Below, in pieces: positions 26,735-34,613 of a stretch of DNA of 58,767 nt. The position numbers and the translations under genes are program-made. This DNA is from Rhodovastum atsumiense (lineage in GTDB: Bacteria; Pseudomonadota; Alphaproteobacteria; Acetobacterales; Acetobacteraceae). Every line of letters starts with the position of its first letter. The stretch's first letter is position 1. The stretch is from positions 1 through 58,767 of the forward strand of contig JAMFSE010000104.1 of NCBI GenBank assembly GCA_026225115.1, read 5' to 3'. The notes under the pieces are model-generated. The model was not told the origin of the DNA, ran no database searches, and saw only the letters and a program-made list of their open reading frames with translations.

Positions 26735-26767
26735 CACATGGGCTTCGGCGCCGCCGAAGCCCATGTG
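26735..26767 (+). terminator. Long perfect hairpin after the glutathione peroxidase gene
   Basis: The arms CACATGGGCTTCGGCG (26735-26750) and CGCCGAAGCCCATGTG (26752-26767) pair over 16 bp with a one-base loop. It starts five bases after the stop codon. No T-run follows, so it may stabilise the transcript's 3' end instead of terminating on its own. Confidence 0.6.
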
Positions 26768-26789
26768 ACGGGTCACCGGAATCTTTGGT

Positions 26790-27167
26790 TTGCGCGCGGC
26801 CAGCCTCTTTAAAAAAACCGCGACTCGCAGCCGTGGCCGATCGCAATCACTATCGCTACTGATAGCCGATACAATCCGTTCTGCTGAAGCAGGAGGAGCC
26901 CGGGGTGCCACCGGCTGGCGTTACCCCGAACTCGCACGGATCTTTGATCAATCCGGCATGCGCGTCATCCGCCGCCGGATCGCAGCAATTCTAGCGGCCG
27001 GCGGACTCGACGCCGGGGGGACAATGCCCATCGCCGGAGAGGTGGTGGCGATCGCTTTGGGCGATGCGTATCAGCTTGCCGTACTCGGCATTGCGGATGC
27101 CGGGCAAAGCGATGCGTTTGCCGCGCAAATTGACGCGGCGGTAAAATACGGGCTCAGCCGAACCTGA
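26790..27167 (+). CDS. Doubtful small open frame
   Basis: An open frame of 125 codons from a TTG, with no convincing start or ribosome-binding site. The second half (RVIRRRIAAILAAGGLDAGGT, starting near 26960) has codon use similar to real genes and an Ala/Gly-rich sequence; the first half does not. It may be a gene remnant or spurious. No family recognised. Beyond it, 27168-27227 holds nothing clear. Confidence 0.25.
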   Translation: MRAASLFKKTATRSRGRSQSLSLLIADTIRSAEAGGARGATGWRYPELARIFDQSGMRVIRRRIAAILAAGGLDAGGTMPIAGEVVAIALGDAYQLAVLGIADAGQSDAFAAQIDAAVKYGLSRT

Positions 27168-27227
27168 ACCGCAACGCCGGACAATCAGCTGCGCCAGGCG
27201 AATGAGCGACCGGAAGATACCAGGCCC

Positions 27228-28016
27228 TCAAACCCCGAAGCGGGCCAGACATTCGGACAGCCACTCCACCGCCCGCAAAATCGCCGGCTCATAGCCTTCC
27301 GCCTCAATATGCGGCCCCAGAATTTCGATATCGAAAAGCCCGGCATACCCGGAATCCAGCAACTCCCCGATCAGCCACTCCAGCGGCAAATCCCCGTCGC
27401 CGGGCACGCGGCGGTTCATCCGCATTTCCTCGCCGAACGTAAAGTCGCTGACCTGGGCTATGAAAATTCTGCTCAGGTTCTGCCGGAACAATTCAGGCAG
27501 CCGGCGCTCCTTCCAGATATTCTGCATCTCGAGCACGATATCGATATCCACCTCTTTCGCCAGATCGGCCGCATCCGCGAAGCTGTGAACAAAGCCGATG
27601 CCGCGCGATGCGACGCTGTTATGCTCTATTCCAACGCGCACCCCCACTTGCGCGGCATAGGCGGCAACGGGCTGCAACGCCGCAACCAAAGCGGCGAACG
27701 CCTGGTCGGTGGACATACCCGCCGGCGCCGGCCCCGATACGGTGTACACGCCAGGCGCGCCCAGCGCCCGCGCCGCGTCGATCGCGCCGCGCATGCTCTC
27801 AATCCCGCCGATCAGCCCGCCAGCCCCGCCGCCCGCAATCAGCACCGGCTTCAGCCCGGACCCTGCCAGCATCCGCCCCGCTTCAGCCACGTCCCGCTCA
27901 ACCTTGCCAAACGGAATGGTAATCGAATGCGCCCCAATCCGCCGCGCCAGCGCCAGATCCTGCTCAAACGTCCAGTTGAAGGACGACAAACCGTCGAAGC
28001 TGATACGCGGATGCAT
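27228..28016 (-). CDS. Sugar phosphate isomerase/epimerase family protein (TIM barrel)
   Basis: 262 aa from ATG 28016, preceded by GGAGGGG at the right distance; the longer frame has no such site. The AP-endonuclease-2-like TIM barrel is suggested by SFDGLSSFNWTFEQDL, GVRVGIEHNS, IVLEMQN, and FIAQVSDFTFG, with acidic and His metal ligands in each. Members act on sugars or inositol derivatives. The substrate cannot be read from sequence. It is monocistronic. Confidence 0.8.
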   Translation of the reverse strand: MHPRISFDGLSSFNWTFEQDLALARRIGAHSITIPFGKVERDVAEAGRMLAGSGLKPVLIAGGGAGGLIGGIESMRGAIDAARALGAPGVYTVSGPAPAGMSTDQAFAALVAALQPVAAYAAQVGVRVGIEHNSVASRGIGFVHSFADAADLAKEVDIDIVLEMQNIWKERRLPELFRQNLSRIFIAQVSDFTFGEEMRMNRRVPGDGDLPLEWLIGELLDSGYAGLFDIEILGPHIEAEGYEPAILRAVEWLSECLARFGV

Positions 28017-28228
28017 GGATTTCCCCTCCGATTTTTGGTCTTTTCTCAGCCGCCGCTCGGCGCGCGTCAACTTTCGGTCAACGGTCCCTCGACCGCGCGC
28101 CGCCCAACCACGTAACCCCCATCTTTGTTTTATTTTCTTGACAATTTCCCGCACCCGCTTCCGCTCAAAACCCGTTTTGCTAAAATGCAACCAGGTCAGC
28201 ACGGCTGCCTGAGGTCTCGCGACTTCTG

Positions 28229-28345
28229 ATGAACGTGCAGTTTGCCGGTGACTCCGCCTGGCGCCTCGCCGCCGATTGGGACGGCCAGTTCGGCAGCGCC
28301 ACCGCCACCAAAAGTTTCGCCCTGCAAGCCGGCACCAAATGGTAG
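28229..28345 (+). pseudogene. Relic of an outer-membrane beta-barrel C-terminus
   Basis: A 38-codon frame ends with alternating hydrophobic/polar residues (WRLAADWDGQFG, then KSFALQAGTKW) and a terminal Trp. This resembles the last strands of autotransporter or porin barrels. No ribosome-binding site or upstream barrel is present, so only the 3' end survives. The preceding bases 28017-28228 hold no supported gene. Confidence 0.4.
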
Positions 28346-28402
28346 AACGCTTTACATGACCGCCGCATCGGATATCCTGCCCGCTAACAAGGTGAGGAAA
28401 CA

Positions 28403-28747
28403 ATGCGCTCGAAAATCACGCTGGCCGGCCTGCTCTTATTGCTTCCCGCCTTCCCGGCCGCGGCCGGGGTGCCCGGCTCCATCACCGGCCTGTTCGGCAA
28501 TGATATCGGTTTCTTCCTGGCGCAGAGCGATCTATGTCAATGGCACATGGATGCCAAAATCCATTCCACCTATGAGTCCGCATTCACCCGGATCGGCATG
28601 ACAGCGGCACAGCAGGCCGAGGTATGGCAGGACGTGGCAACCCGCCGCAAAATTATCGAAGGCCTGCCGGCGCCCGCCATCGCCAGAATGAAAACCGAGT
28701 GTACCCCTGCCACCCAAACGCGAATTGAAAACCTGCTCGGCAGCTAG
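28403..28747 (+). CDS. Small exported protein of unknown function
   Basis: 114 aa. Residues 1-21 are a signal peptide (ITLAGLLLLLPAFPAAAG). The mature part is helical and has two Cys (DLCQWH and TECTPATQ) that could form a disulfide. No family recognised. GTGAGGAAA precedes ATG 28403. It is convergent with the sugar porter gene. Confidence 0.65.
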   Translation: MRSKITLAGLLLLLPAFPAAAGVPGSITGLFGNDIGFFLAQSDLCQWHMDAKIHSTYESAFTRIGMTAAQQAEVWQDVATRRKIIEGLPAPAIARMKTECTPATQTRIENLLGS

Positions 28748-28828
28748 CGCCAATTCTGCGACGCATAAACGGCAATATCGGAATCCGCTGCGCCAGCGCC
28801 GGTGTACAGCCGGAGTCAATTCGCCCCG

Positions 28829-30151
28829 CTAACCCCACAGCCGCTCAATCTCTTCCAAACTGCGCCCCTTGGTTTCCGGCACCAGCCGCCACGCAAACAC
28901 CAGCGCCGCCACGCTCAATATTGCATAGCCTAGAAAAACCCCGCTCCGACCCAGCACATTCACCAAATCCAGAAACGTCAGCGCCACGACCAGGTTCGCC
29001 CCCCAATTGGCAATCGTCGCCTGCGACATTCCGCGGCCGCGCACCGCCAGCGGAAATATCTCCGAAATCAGCAGCCAGAACACCGGCCCCAGCCCGATCG
29101 CAAAGCAGCCCACATAGGCCGCCAGCCCGGCCGCGGTCACCCAACCCAGCATCGCGCCATGGCCAAGCGCAAAACCCCCAGCCAGCACGCACAGGCTGAC
29201 CGTCATGCCGCCCAGCCCGGCCAGCAGCAGCACCCGCCGCCCAACCCGGTCCACCAGCCAGATCGCCACCCCCGTCATCGCCACATTCACCACCCCGATC
29301 CCGGCCGTCGCCAGAATCGCGGCCGAGGCCGAGGACAGGCCGGAGGCCTGAAAAATCTGCGGTGCGAAATAAATCACGGTATTGATACCGGTCACCTGCT
29401 GAAACACCGCCAGCCCAACGCCCACGATCAACGGCAGCCGCGCCGTGGCGTGACCAAGCTTGTTTTCCGGCCGGGCCTTTGCCTCAGCCTGCAAATCCGC
29501 CCGCAGCGCCGCAAGCTCCGGCGCAATCTCGTGCGGCCCCCTGCCCAATCTATGCAACGCGGCCTCGGCGGCCGCAGTTCGGCCGTGCCCTGCAAGCCAG
29601 CGCGGGGTTTCCGGCAGCAGCAGCATCCCGAGCCCGAGGATCACCCCCGGCACCGCCCCCAGCCCCAGCATCCACCGCCAGGCGCCGGATGCGGCCAATA
29701 CGTAACCCACGAGATAGGAGACCAGAATGCCGAGCGTCAGCGCCAGCTGGTTGAACGACACCAACGCCCCACGCTGGCGCGCCGGCGCAATTTCCGCCAG
29801 GTACAGCGGCGTCAGCATCGACGCGCCGCCGATGCCTACCCCCACCAGCAACCGCCCCGCAAGCAGCATCGGCAGGTTCACGGCAAAAGCCGAAACCAGC
29901 GCGCCCGCCACAAATATCGCCGCCGTCACCAACAGGATCGGCCGCCGCCCAAACCGGTCCGCCAGCACCCCGGCCACCGAAGCACCCAAAGTCGCACCCG
30001 CCAGCGCAATACTGGTCACCACCCCCTGCATCAGCGCCGAGAGATGAAACGCCACCCGCAGAAACAGCAGCGCCCCGGAAATGACACCGGTATCGTAGCC
30101 AAACAACAAGCCGCCGAGGGCTGCCGTCGCGGCGATCATGCCGAGCATCAT
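28829..30151 (-). CDS. MFS sugar porter (sugar:proton symporter)
   Basis: 440 aa with 12 predicted membrane helices. Sugar-porter signatures: GYDTGVISGALLFL (residues 18-31), DRFGRRP, GVGIGGASMLTPLYLAEIAP, LLPETPRWLAGHGR, FQQVTGINTVIYFAP, and the C-terminal VPETKGRSLEEIE. It imports a hexose or pentose with protons. It begins 26 bp after the stop of the channel-fusion gene upstream, with an AGGAAC site, so the two are probably one transcript. Confidence 0.92.
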   Translation of the reverse strand: MMLGMIAATAALGGLLFGYDTGVISGALLFLRVAFHLSALMQGVVTSIALAGATLGASVAGVLADRFGRRPILLVTAAIFVAGALVSAFAVNLPMLLAGRLLVGVGIGGASMLTPLYLAEIAPARQRGALVSFNQLALTLGILVSYLVGYVLAASGAWRWMLGLGAVPGVILGLGMLLLPETPRWLAGHGRTAAAEAALHRLGRGPHEIAPELAALRADLQAEAKARPENKLGHATARLPLIVGVGLAVFQQVTGINTVIYFAPQIFQASGLSSASAAILATAGIGVVNVAMTGVAIWLVDRVGRRVLLLAGLGGMTVSLCVLAGGFALGHGAMLGWVTAAGLAAYVGCFAIGLGPVFWLLISEIFPLAVRGRGMSQATIANWGANLVVALTFLDLVNVLGRSGVFLGYAILSVAALVFAWRLVPETKGRSLEEIERLWG

Positions 30152-30177
30152 TGATTGTTCCTAAAATGCGGAGGGAT

Positions 30178-32472
30178 CTACCAGTTCTGCGACCCATACA
30201 CGGCAACACCGGTAGCCACGACAATAAACGCAAACATCACGCGGGAGGCAATTTCGGTCCGCACCGCCGCCTTGCCATCGCCCGCGGAACGGTACCGCTC
30301 CGCAACGAGCACGGAAACGATACACAGCAGGCTGAGTGCGAAATAAACGTAGAAAATATCATCAATCACCATCGAGTACCCGACCGCGCCCAGCTGCGTA
30401 TTCAGCGACGTCTGCAATACAACGCCGGACAGCGCGCCGGTGACAGCGACAGTCACTTTTTCCTTCACCAGCAGCGGCGCGAAATAAAGCGAGGAGAACA
30501 TGATCAGCGTTATCAGCGCCAGCGGTAGCAGCGATTTCGACAGCGCCGTGAACATTCTACGTTCCACATCCACGCTGAGCGCGAAGCCCGAAAGCTCACG
30601 CTGCCGCTCCTGCCCCACCAGCACCGGATCGCCCAGCGCTGATAACGTCACGAGATTACTTCTAACCTCCTGAACCGATCGCGGATTCCATTGGGTGAGA
30701 TCGCGGAACGCATCGGGTGCTGCCTCCAGCACGAATTTCGAAGGCGGCGGCGCAAACGCCGCTTTCGGTTCCGCCGCCTCGGCATCGCCCGCGTTCTCCG
30801 TTGGCGGCGCCGCCATGCCAGAAATTTCAGGAAAGGATTGCCGGTCCAGCACATATACAATGCGGCTGGAATCCGCGGTTGCGTTGAACAGCCGGATGAT
30901 CAGCCGCTGCCGGTCGAACGGGTAGCGATGCAGGTCAAAATCATTCTTGAAACTGCCCCGCACATGCCAGAGTTTGTAGACCGAACCATCCGCCAGGCTG
31001 CGCGCCGCCACCGGCGCCCCCGGATTGAACGTCCCGCTCACCAGATCGGGAAAACTGATCTGCGACGGGTCCTGGCCTCCGATATTCTGCGCCGGCGCAT
31101 AGCGCAGCCAGAGATAAAAATCCGCGGTGAAACTGTTCGCCGCAATATCCAGCCGCTGCACCTCGTTCAGATACATGCCGGCGTAAACCACCTGCTGAAT
31201 CCGCGCATAGCCATGGCCGACATGCCGCAGTTCGCCGGATTTGATTTGGGCGGCGTCCGGCTGTGCCACCGGCACCAGCTGCAACGGCGCCGATACGAAA
31301 AGCCCGCCCTGAAAGCTGCCGATCCGCAAAGGTTGCTCCCGGCCACGGCCGGTCGTGAACCATATGGGCGCGGCCACACCCGGATACGCATTGTCAGCGC
31401 TGTTCAGCGTCGCGAGATATGCCAGCGCCGCCTGCCGGCGCAGGGCGATCGGCGCGTTGGAACCGGAGCGCGCCGCATCGCGCACCGCGGCGATGGCGAG
31501 CATGGTCGCATCATAGCTTTGCATGGCGGCCCAGGCCGGCGCGTGACCGAACCGCGCGTGAAAGCGCTGCGCAAAAGCCAGCGTCGCTGCATCCGCGCTG
31601 TCAAATATCATCGGCGCCGCGGCGTACAGATTGTTCGTGAAAAATCCGGGGTCGGCCTGCTCCTCCTCGGTGCTGGCGAACAGTTTCGCAAAATTATCAT
31701 CGGCGATGGTATTGCTGCTGAGAATCGGGCCCATGAACCCGCCGCGCCGCAGCGCCTCGATAACCGTCACCGCCTCGCCAGGCTGCATTCCCAGCACAAT
31801 GGCCGGATAGCATGCACTGGCGGCGGCGATCTGCATTGCCGAAGCGACCGCGCCGTCGCGTCCGGCATCGTCGACAAAAGGGTAGGAATTCACGGCAATA
31901 TGCAGGCGCCCTGCGGCCTTGGCGAAGCCGCCGTCGATCGGCTGGCCATGCGCGTCATTCTGGTACAGCACCGCGGCGCATTGCCCGTGCAGCACATAGG
32001 CCAGGTAATTGCCAAGGGCGATACCCATCGCGCTGGCGTTGAAAATCGCCTGATAGGTGGTCCCGGCCAAGGGGACCGCATCGCCGGTCGCGGTGGGGTC
32101 AATCGCCGCCAGCCCGGCTTTGGCAAAAACCGGCCCCGTGGCCATGGCCGCCACCGTAATAATCGGCCCCACCTCGGCCACCGCGCCGGACGCCGCAATC
32201 TCCTTTGCCACGGCGATGGCATGCGCGGGCGAGCTTTTATCATCCGTCACCGAAATCTGCACCGGCACTTCGCCCGCATCCCGGTTCGCCTCCGCCACCG
32301 CCAGCCGGGCCCCTTCTACCGACGGCAGCCCGTTGAATGCGCCAGCCCCCGTCAGCGACATTTCAAGCGCGATGGTCTGGGTAACGGGTTGCGCCAGCGC
32401 CGCGCCGGCGCCCCCCAGGGCGGATAGTAAAGCCAGGCTAAGGGCCCGAACGAAACTGGAAACTGTTCGCAT
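30178..32472 (-). CDS. Fusion of a type-1 periplasmic binding protein with a pentameric ligand-gated ion channel
   Basis: 764 aa from ATG 32472, whose signal peptide ends AGAALA at residue 27; a longer frame upstream is unlikely. Residues about 30-390 resemble the Leu/Ile/Val-type binding proteins (IALEMSLTGAGAFNG, EVGPIITVAAMATGP, ILSSNTIADDNF). Residues about 410-640 resemble a Cys-loop-receptor-type extracellular domain: YAGMYLNEVQRLD and the Pro-loop HRYPFDRQRL near 514, with an Ala/Pro-rich insert near 560-580. Four membrane helices follow: M1 (SLLPLALITLIMF, about 647-667), M2 (VTVAVTGALSGVVLQTSLN), M3 (DDIFYVYFALSLLCIVSVLV) and M4 at the C-terminus. KEKVT just before M2 has a Glu compatible with cation selectivity. 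It heads an apparent operon with the sugar porter. The ligand is unknown. Confidence 0.88.
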   Translation of the reverse strand: MRTVSSFVRALSLALLSALGGAGAALAQPVTQTIALEMSLTGAGAFNGLPSVEGARLAVAEANRDAGEVPVQISVTDDKSSPAHAIAVAKEIAASGAVAEVGPIITVAAMATGPVFAKAGLAAIDPTATGDAVPLAGTTYQAIFNASAMGIALGNYLAYVLHGQCAAVLYQNDAHGQPIDGGFAKAAGRLHIAVNSYPFVDDAGRDGAVASAMQIAAASACYPAIVLGMQPGEAVTVIEALRRGGFMGPILSSNTIADDNFAKLFASTEEEQADPGFFTNNLYAAAPMIFDSADAATLAFAQRFHARFGHAPAWAAMQSYDATMLAIAAVRDAARSGSNAPIALRRQAALAYLATLNSADNAYPGVAAPIWFTTGRGREQPLRIGSFQGGLFVSAPLQLVPVAQPDAAQIKSGELRHVGHGYARIQQVVYAGMYLNEVQRLDIAANSFTADFYLWLRYAPAQNIGGQDPSQISFPDLVSGTFNPGAPVAARSLADGSVYKLWHVRGSFKNDFDLHRYPFDRQRLIIRLFNATADSSRIVYVLDRQSFPEISGMAAPPTENAGDAEAAEPKAAFAPPPSKFVLEAAPDAFRDLTQWNPRSVQEVRSNLVTLSALGDPVLVGQERQRELSGFALSVDVERRMFTALSKSLLPLALITLIMFSSLYFAPLLVKEKVTVAVTGALSGVVLQTSLNTQLGAVGYSMVIDDIFYVYFALSLLCIVSVLVAERYRSAGDGKAAVRTEIASRVMFAFIVVATGVAVYGSQNW

Positions 32473-32586
32473 GTCCGTCCAATGCAAAGGCCGATGCAAC
32501 CTGCAATACGTACACCGCTTGGCGCCGGCAAGGGTCATCCTGTATATCGTTCGAAAAAACCGAATGAACCGCAAAGGGAGTTTGTC

Positions 32587-33390
32587 ATGACAATAGAACT
32601 AACCGGCAAGGCCGCCATGATAACAGGCGCGGCGCAAGGCATCGGCGAAGCCTCGGCCCGCATCATGGCCGGCCGGGGTGCGGCCGTCATGCTGACGGAC
32701 ATCAACGAGGCTGGGGTCAAAGCAGCAGCAGCCGCCATCACCGCCGCCGGCGGCCGGGCCATCGGCATGGCCATGGACGCGCGGGACGAGGCCTCCATCC
32801 GCGCCGCGCTGGACGCCAGCTGTGCCGCCTTCGGCCGGCTCGACATTCTGCACAACAACGCCGGCGGCACCGATCCGGCGCGCGATGCCCAGGCGCTCGA
32901 GATGACGAATGAAACCTGGCGCGAGGTTTTCGCCTTCAACATGGACAGCATCCACTGGGGCTGCAAACACGCGATCCCCTTGATGATCGCAGGCGGCGGC
33001 GGCGCCATCGTCAACACCGTCTCCGGCGCGGCACTGGTCGGCATGTCGAACCAGATCGCCTATGGCTCCGCGAAGGCGGCGGCGGCCAGCTACACCCGCT
33101 ATATCGCCGTGCAATACGGCCATAAAAATATCCGCTGCAACGCCATCGCCCCCGGCCTTATCATGACGCCGAACGCGCTGGAGGTGCTGCCGGCAAATAT
33201 CGTCAAGGCGCTCACCAAGCACAACACGCTGCCGCGCAATGGCCGGCCGGAGGATATCGGCGAGCTGGCGGCGTTTCTCGCCTCCGATGCCGCCGGCTAC
33301 ATCAACGGCCAGCTCATCCGCGTGGATGGCGGCAGCGGCATCCGTTCGGCGCATGACGCCGATAACCGCGACATCATGGGCCTTGGCTAA
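32587..33390 (+). CDS. Short-chain dehydrogenase/reductase (classical SDR)
   Basis: 267 aa from ATG 32587, with AAGGGAG upstream; the longer frame lacks a site. NAD(P)-binding TGAAQGIG is at about 13-20, the NNAG motif appears as HNNAGG, the catalytic Ser is in NTVSGAA, and YGSAK holds the Tyr/Lys pair. It oxidises or reduces a hydroxyl/keto group. It is followed by two acyl-CoA dehydrogenase genes and divergent from the channel gene. Confidence 0.92.
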   Translation: MTIELTGKAAMITGAAQGIGEASARIMAGRGAAVMLTDINEAGVKAAAAAITAAGGRAIGMAMDARDEASIRAALDASCAAFGRLDILHNNAGGTDPARDAQALEMTNETWREVFAFNMDSIHWGCKHAIPLMIAGGGGAIVNTVSGAALVGMSNQIAYGSAKAAAASYTRYIAVQYGHKNIRCNAIAPGLIMTPNALEVLPANIVKALTKHNTLPRNGRPEDIGELAAFLASDAAGYINGQLIRVDGGSGIRSAHDADNRDIMGLG

Positions 33391-33476
33391 CCCAGCAACG
33401 CTGTTTGACTCGCACCGGCCGGTGATTTCAGATGGACCAGCAAGCAACCAACGATAAAGATAGGAACCGGACTTCC

Positions 33477-34613
33477 ATGTGGCATACGATCGATTCGGAC
33501 CAGGAGCTGTTGCGCGATACCACGATGCGCTACCTCGCTGAAAAAGTGCCCCTGGCCCGGCAACGCAAGGATCGCGATGATCCCGCCGGCTTCGATGCCG
33601 ATTACTGGGCCGCCGGCGCCGAGCTCGGCTGGACCTCGCTGCTGGTCACCGAAGCCGACGGCGGCGGCAGCGTCAGCGGCAAGGGTGCCGTGGACCTGGC
33701 GCTGATCGCCTATGCCTTCGGCCGCCATGCCGCACCCGGCCCGCTGGTCGATTGCAACGTCACCGCAGCAGCCCTTTCAGGCCAGGCAGGCGAGCTGCAA
33801 AGCGCCGCCTTGGCGGATCTCATCTCCGGCGCCGGCATCGCCGCCTGCTGCCTCGGCGCCGCCCCCTGGCAGCAGCCCGGCGAGGCCGCAATCAGCATCG
33901 GCAAAGACGGCGGCGATATCCTGATCAACGGTTCGATCCGCCCCGTCGAATCCGCCGGTCAGGCAAAATATTTCCTCGTCACCGGCCGCAGCGATGCCGG
34001 GTTCACCCAGGTCCTGCTGCCTGCGGATGCCCCGGGCATAACCATCAAACCCCTGAAAGCGCTGGACGTCTCCCGCAAATTCGCCAGCGTCACTTTTGAG
34101 AATGTGCGCGCCCCGGCCGCCGCCCTGCTCGGCGCGTTCGGCCGGGCCGCCGAACCGCTGGCGCGCCAGATCCAGAACGCCGCCGTCATCCTGGCCGCGG
34201 AATCCGTCGGCGCCATGGACGCCGCTTTCGACATGACGCTCGACTGGGCCTTCCAACGCTACACCTTTGGCCGGGCGCTCGCTTCCTACCAGGCGCTGAA
34301 ACACCGCTTCGCGGATATGAAACACTGGCTGGAAGCAAGCCATGCTCTGGCCGACGCCGCCGCGGATGCCGTGGCCGCGCAAAGCCTGCTCGCCGCCGAC
34401 ACCACCAGCGCCGCGAAATCCTATATCGGCCAATACGGTGTGGAGCTGGTGCAGGATTGCGTGCAGATGTTCGGCGGCATCGGCGTTACTTACGAGCATG
34501 ACCTACATTTTTTTCTGCGGCGGGTTACCCTGAACAGCCGCCTTTACGGCACGCCGGCGGAGCATCGCCGCCTGCTTGCCGCAACCCAGATCGAACAGGA
34601 GCAAGCGGCATGA
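33477..34613 (+). CDS. Acyl-CoA dehydrogenase family protein, subunit 1
   Basis: 378 aa from ATG 33477, where family similarity starts (DQELLRDTTMRYLAEKV); ATG 33432 would add 15 residues without a ribosome-binding site. FAD-dependent acyl-CoA dehydrogenase fold with FAD contacts WAFQRYTFGRALASYQALKH and VQMFGGIGVTYEHDLHFFLRR. Its stop overlaps the start of a second, larger acyl-CoA dehydrogenase (ATGA). Paired genes like this usually form alpha2beta2 heterotetramers, as in the FadE pairs that oxidise steroid side chains. Confidence 0.88.
   Translation: MWHTIDSDQELLRDTTMRYLAEKVPLARQRKDRDDPAGFDADYWAAGAELGWTSLLVTEADGGGSVSGKGAVDLALIAYAFGRHAAPGPLVDCNVTAAALSGQAGELQSAALADLISGAGIAACCLGAAPWQQPGEAAISIGKDGGDILINGSIRPVESAGQAKYFLVTGRSDAGFTQVLLPADAPGITIKPLKALDVSRKFASVTFENVRAPAAALLGAFGRAAEPLARQIQNAAVILAAESVGAMDAAFDMTLDWAFQRYTFGRALASYQALKHRFADMKHWLEASHALADAAADAVAAQSLLAADTTSAAKSYIGQYGVELVQDCVQMFGGIGVTYEHDLHFFLRRVTLNSRLYGTPAEHRRLLAATQIEQEQAA

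Noticed and set aside
27228-28403. Longer start for the sugar isomerase (391 codons)
   Set aside because: The extra N-terminal part is Arg/Trp-rich, with no similarity to the family, while a good ribosome-binding site precedes ATG 28016.
29159-30154. 331-codon plus-strand frame opposite the sugar porter
   Set aside because: Arg/Pro/Gln-rich antisense product; the porter gene on the minus strand carries all family motifs.
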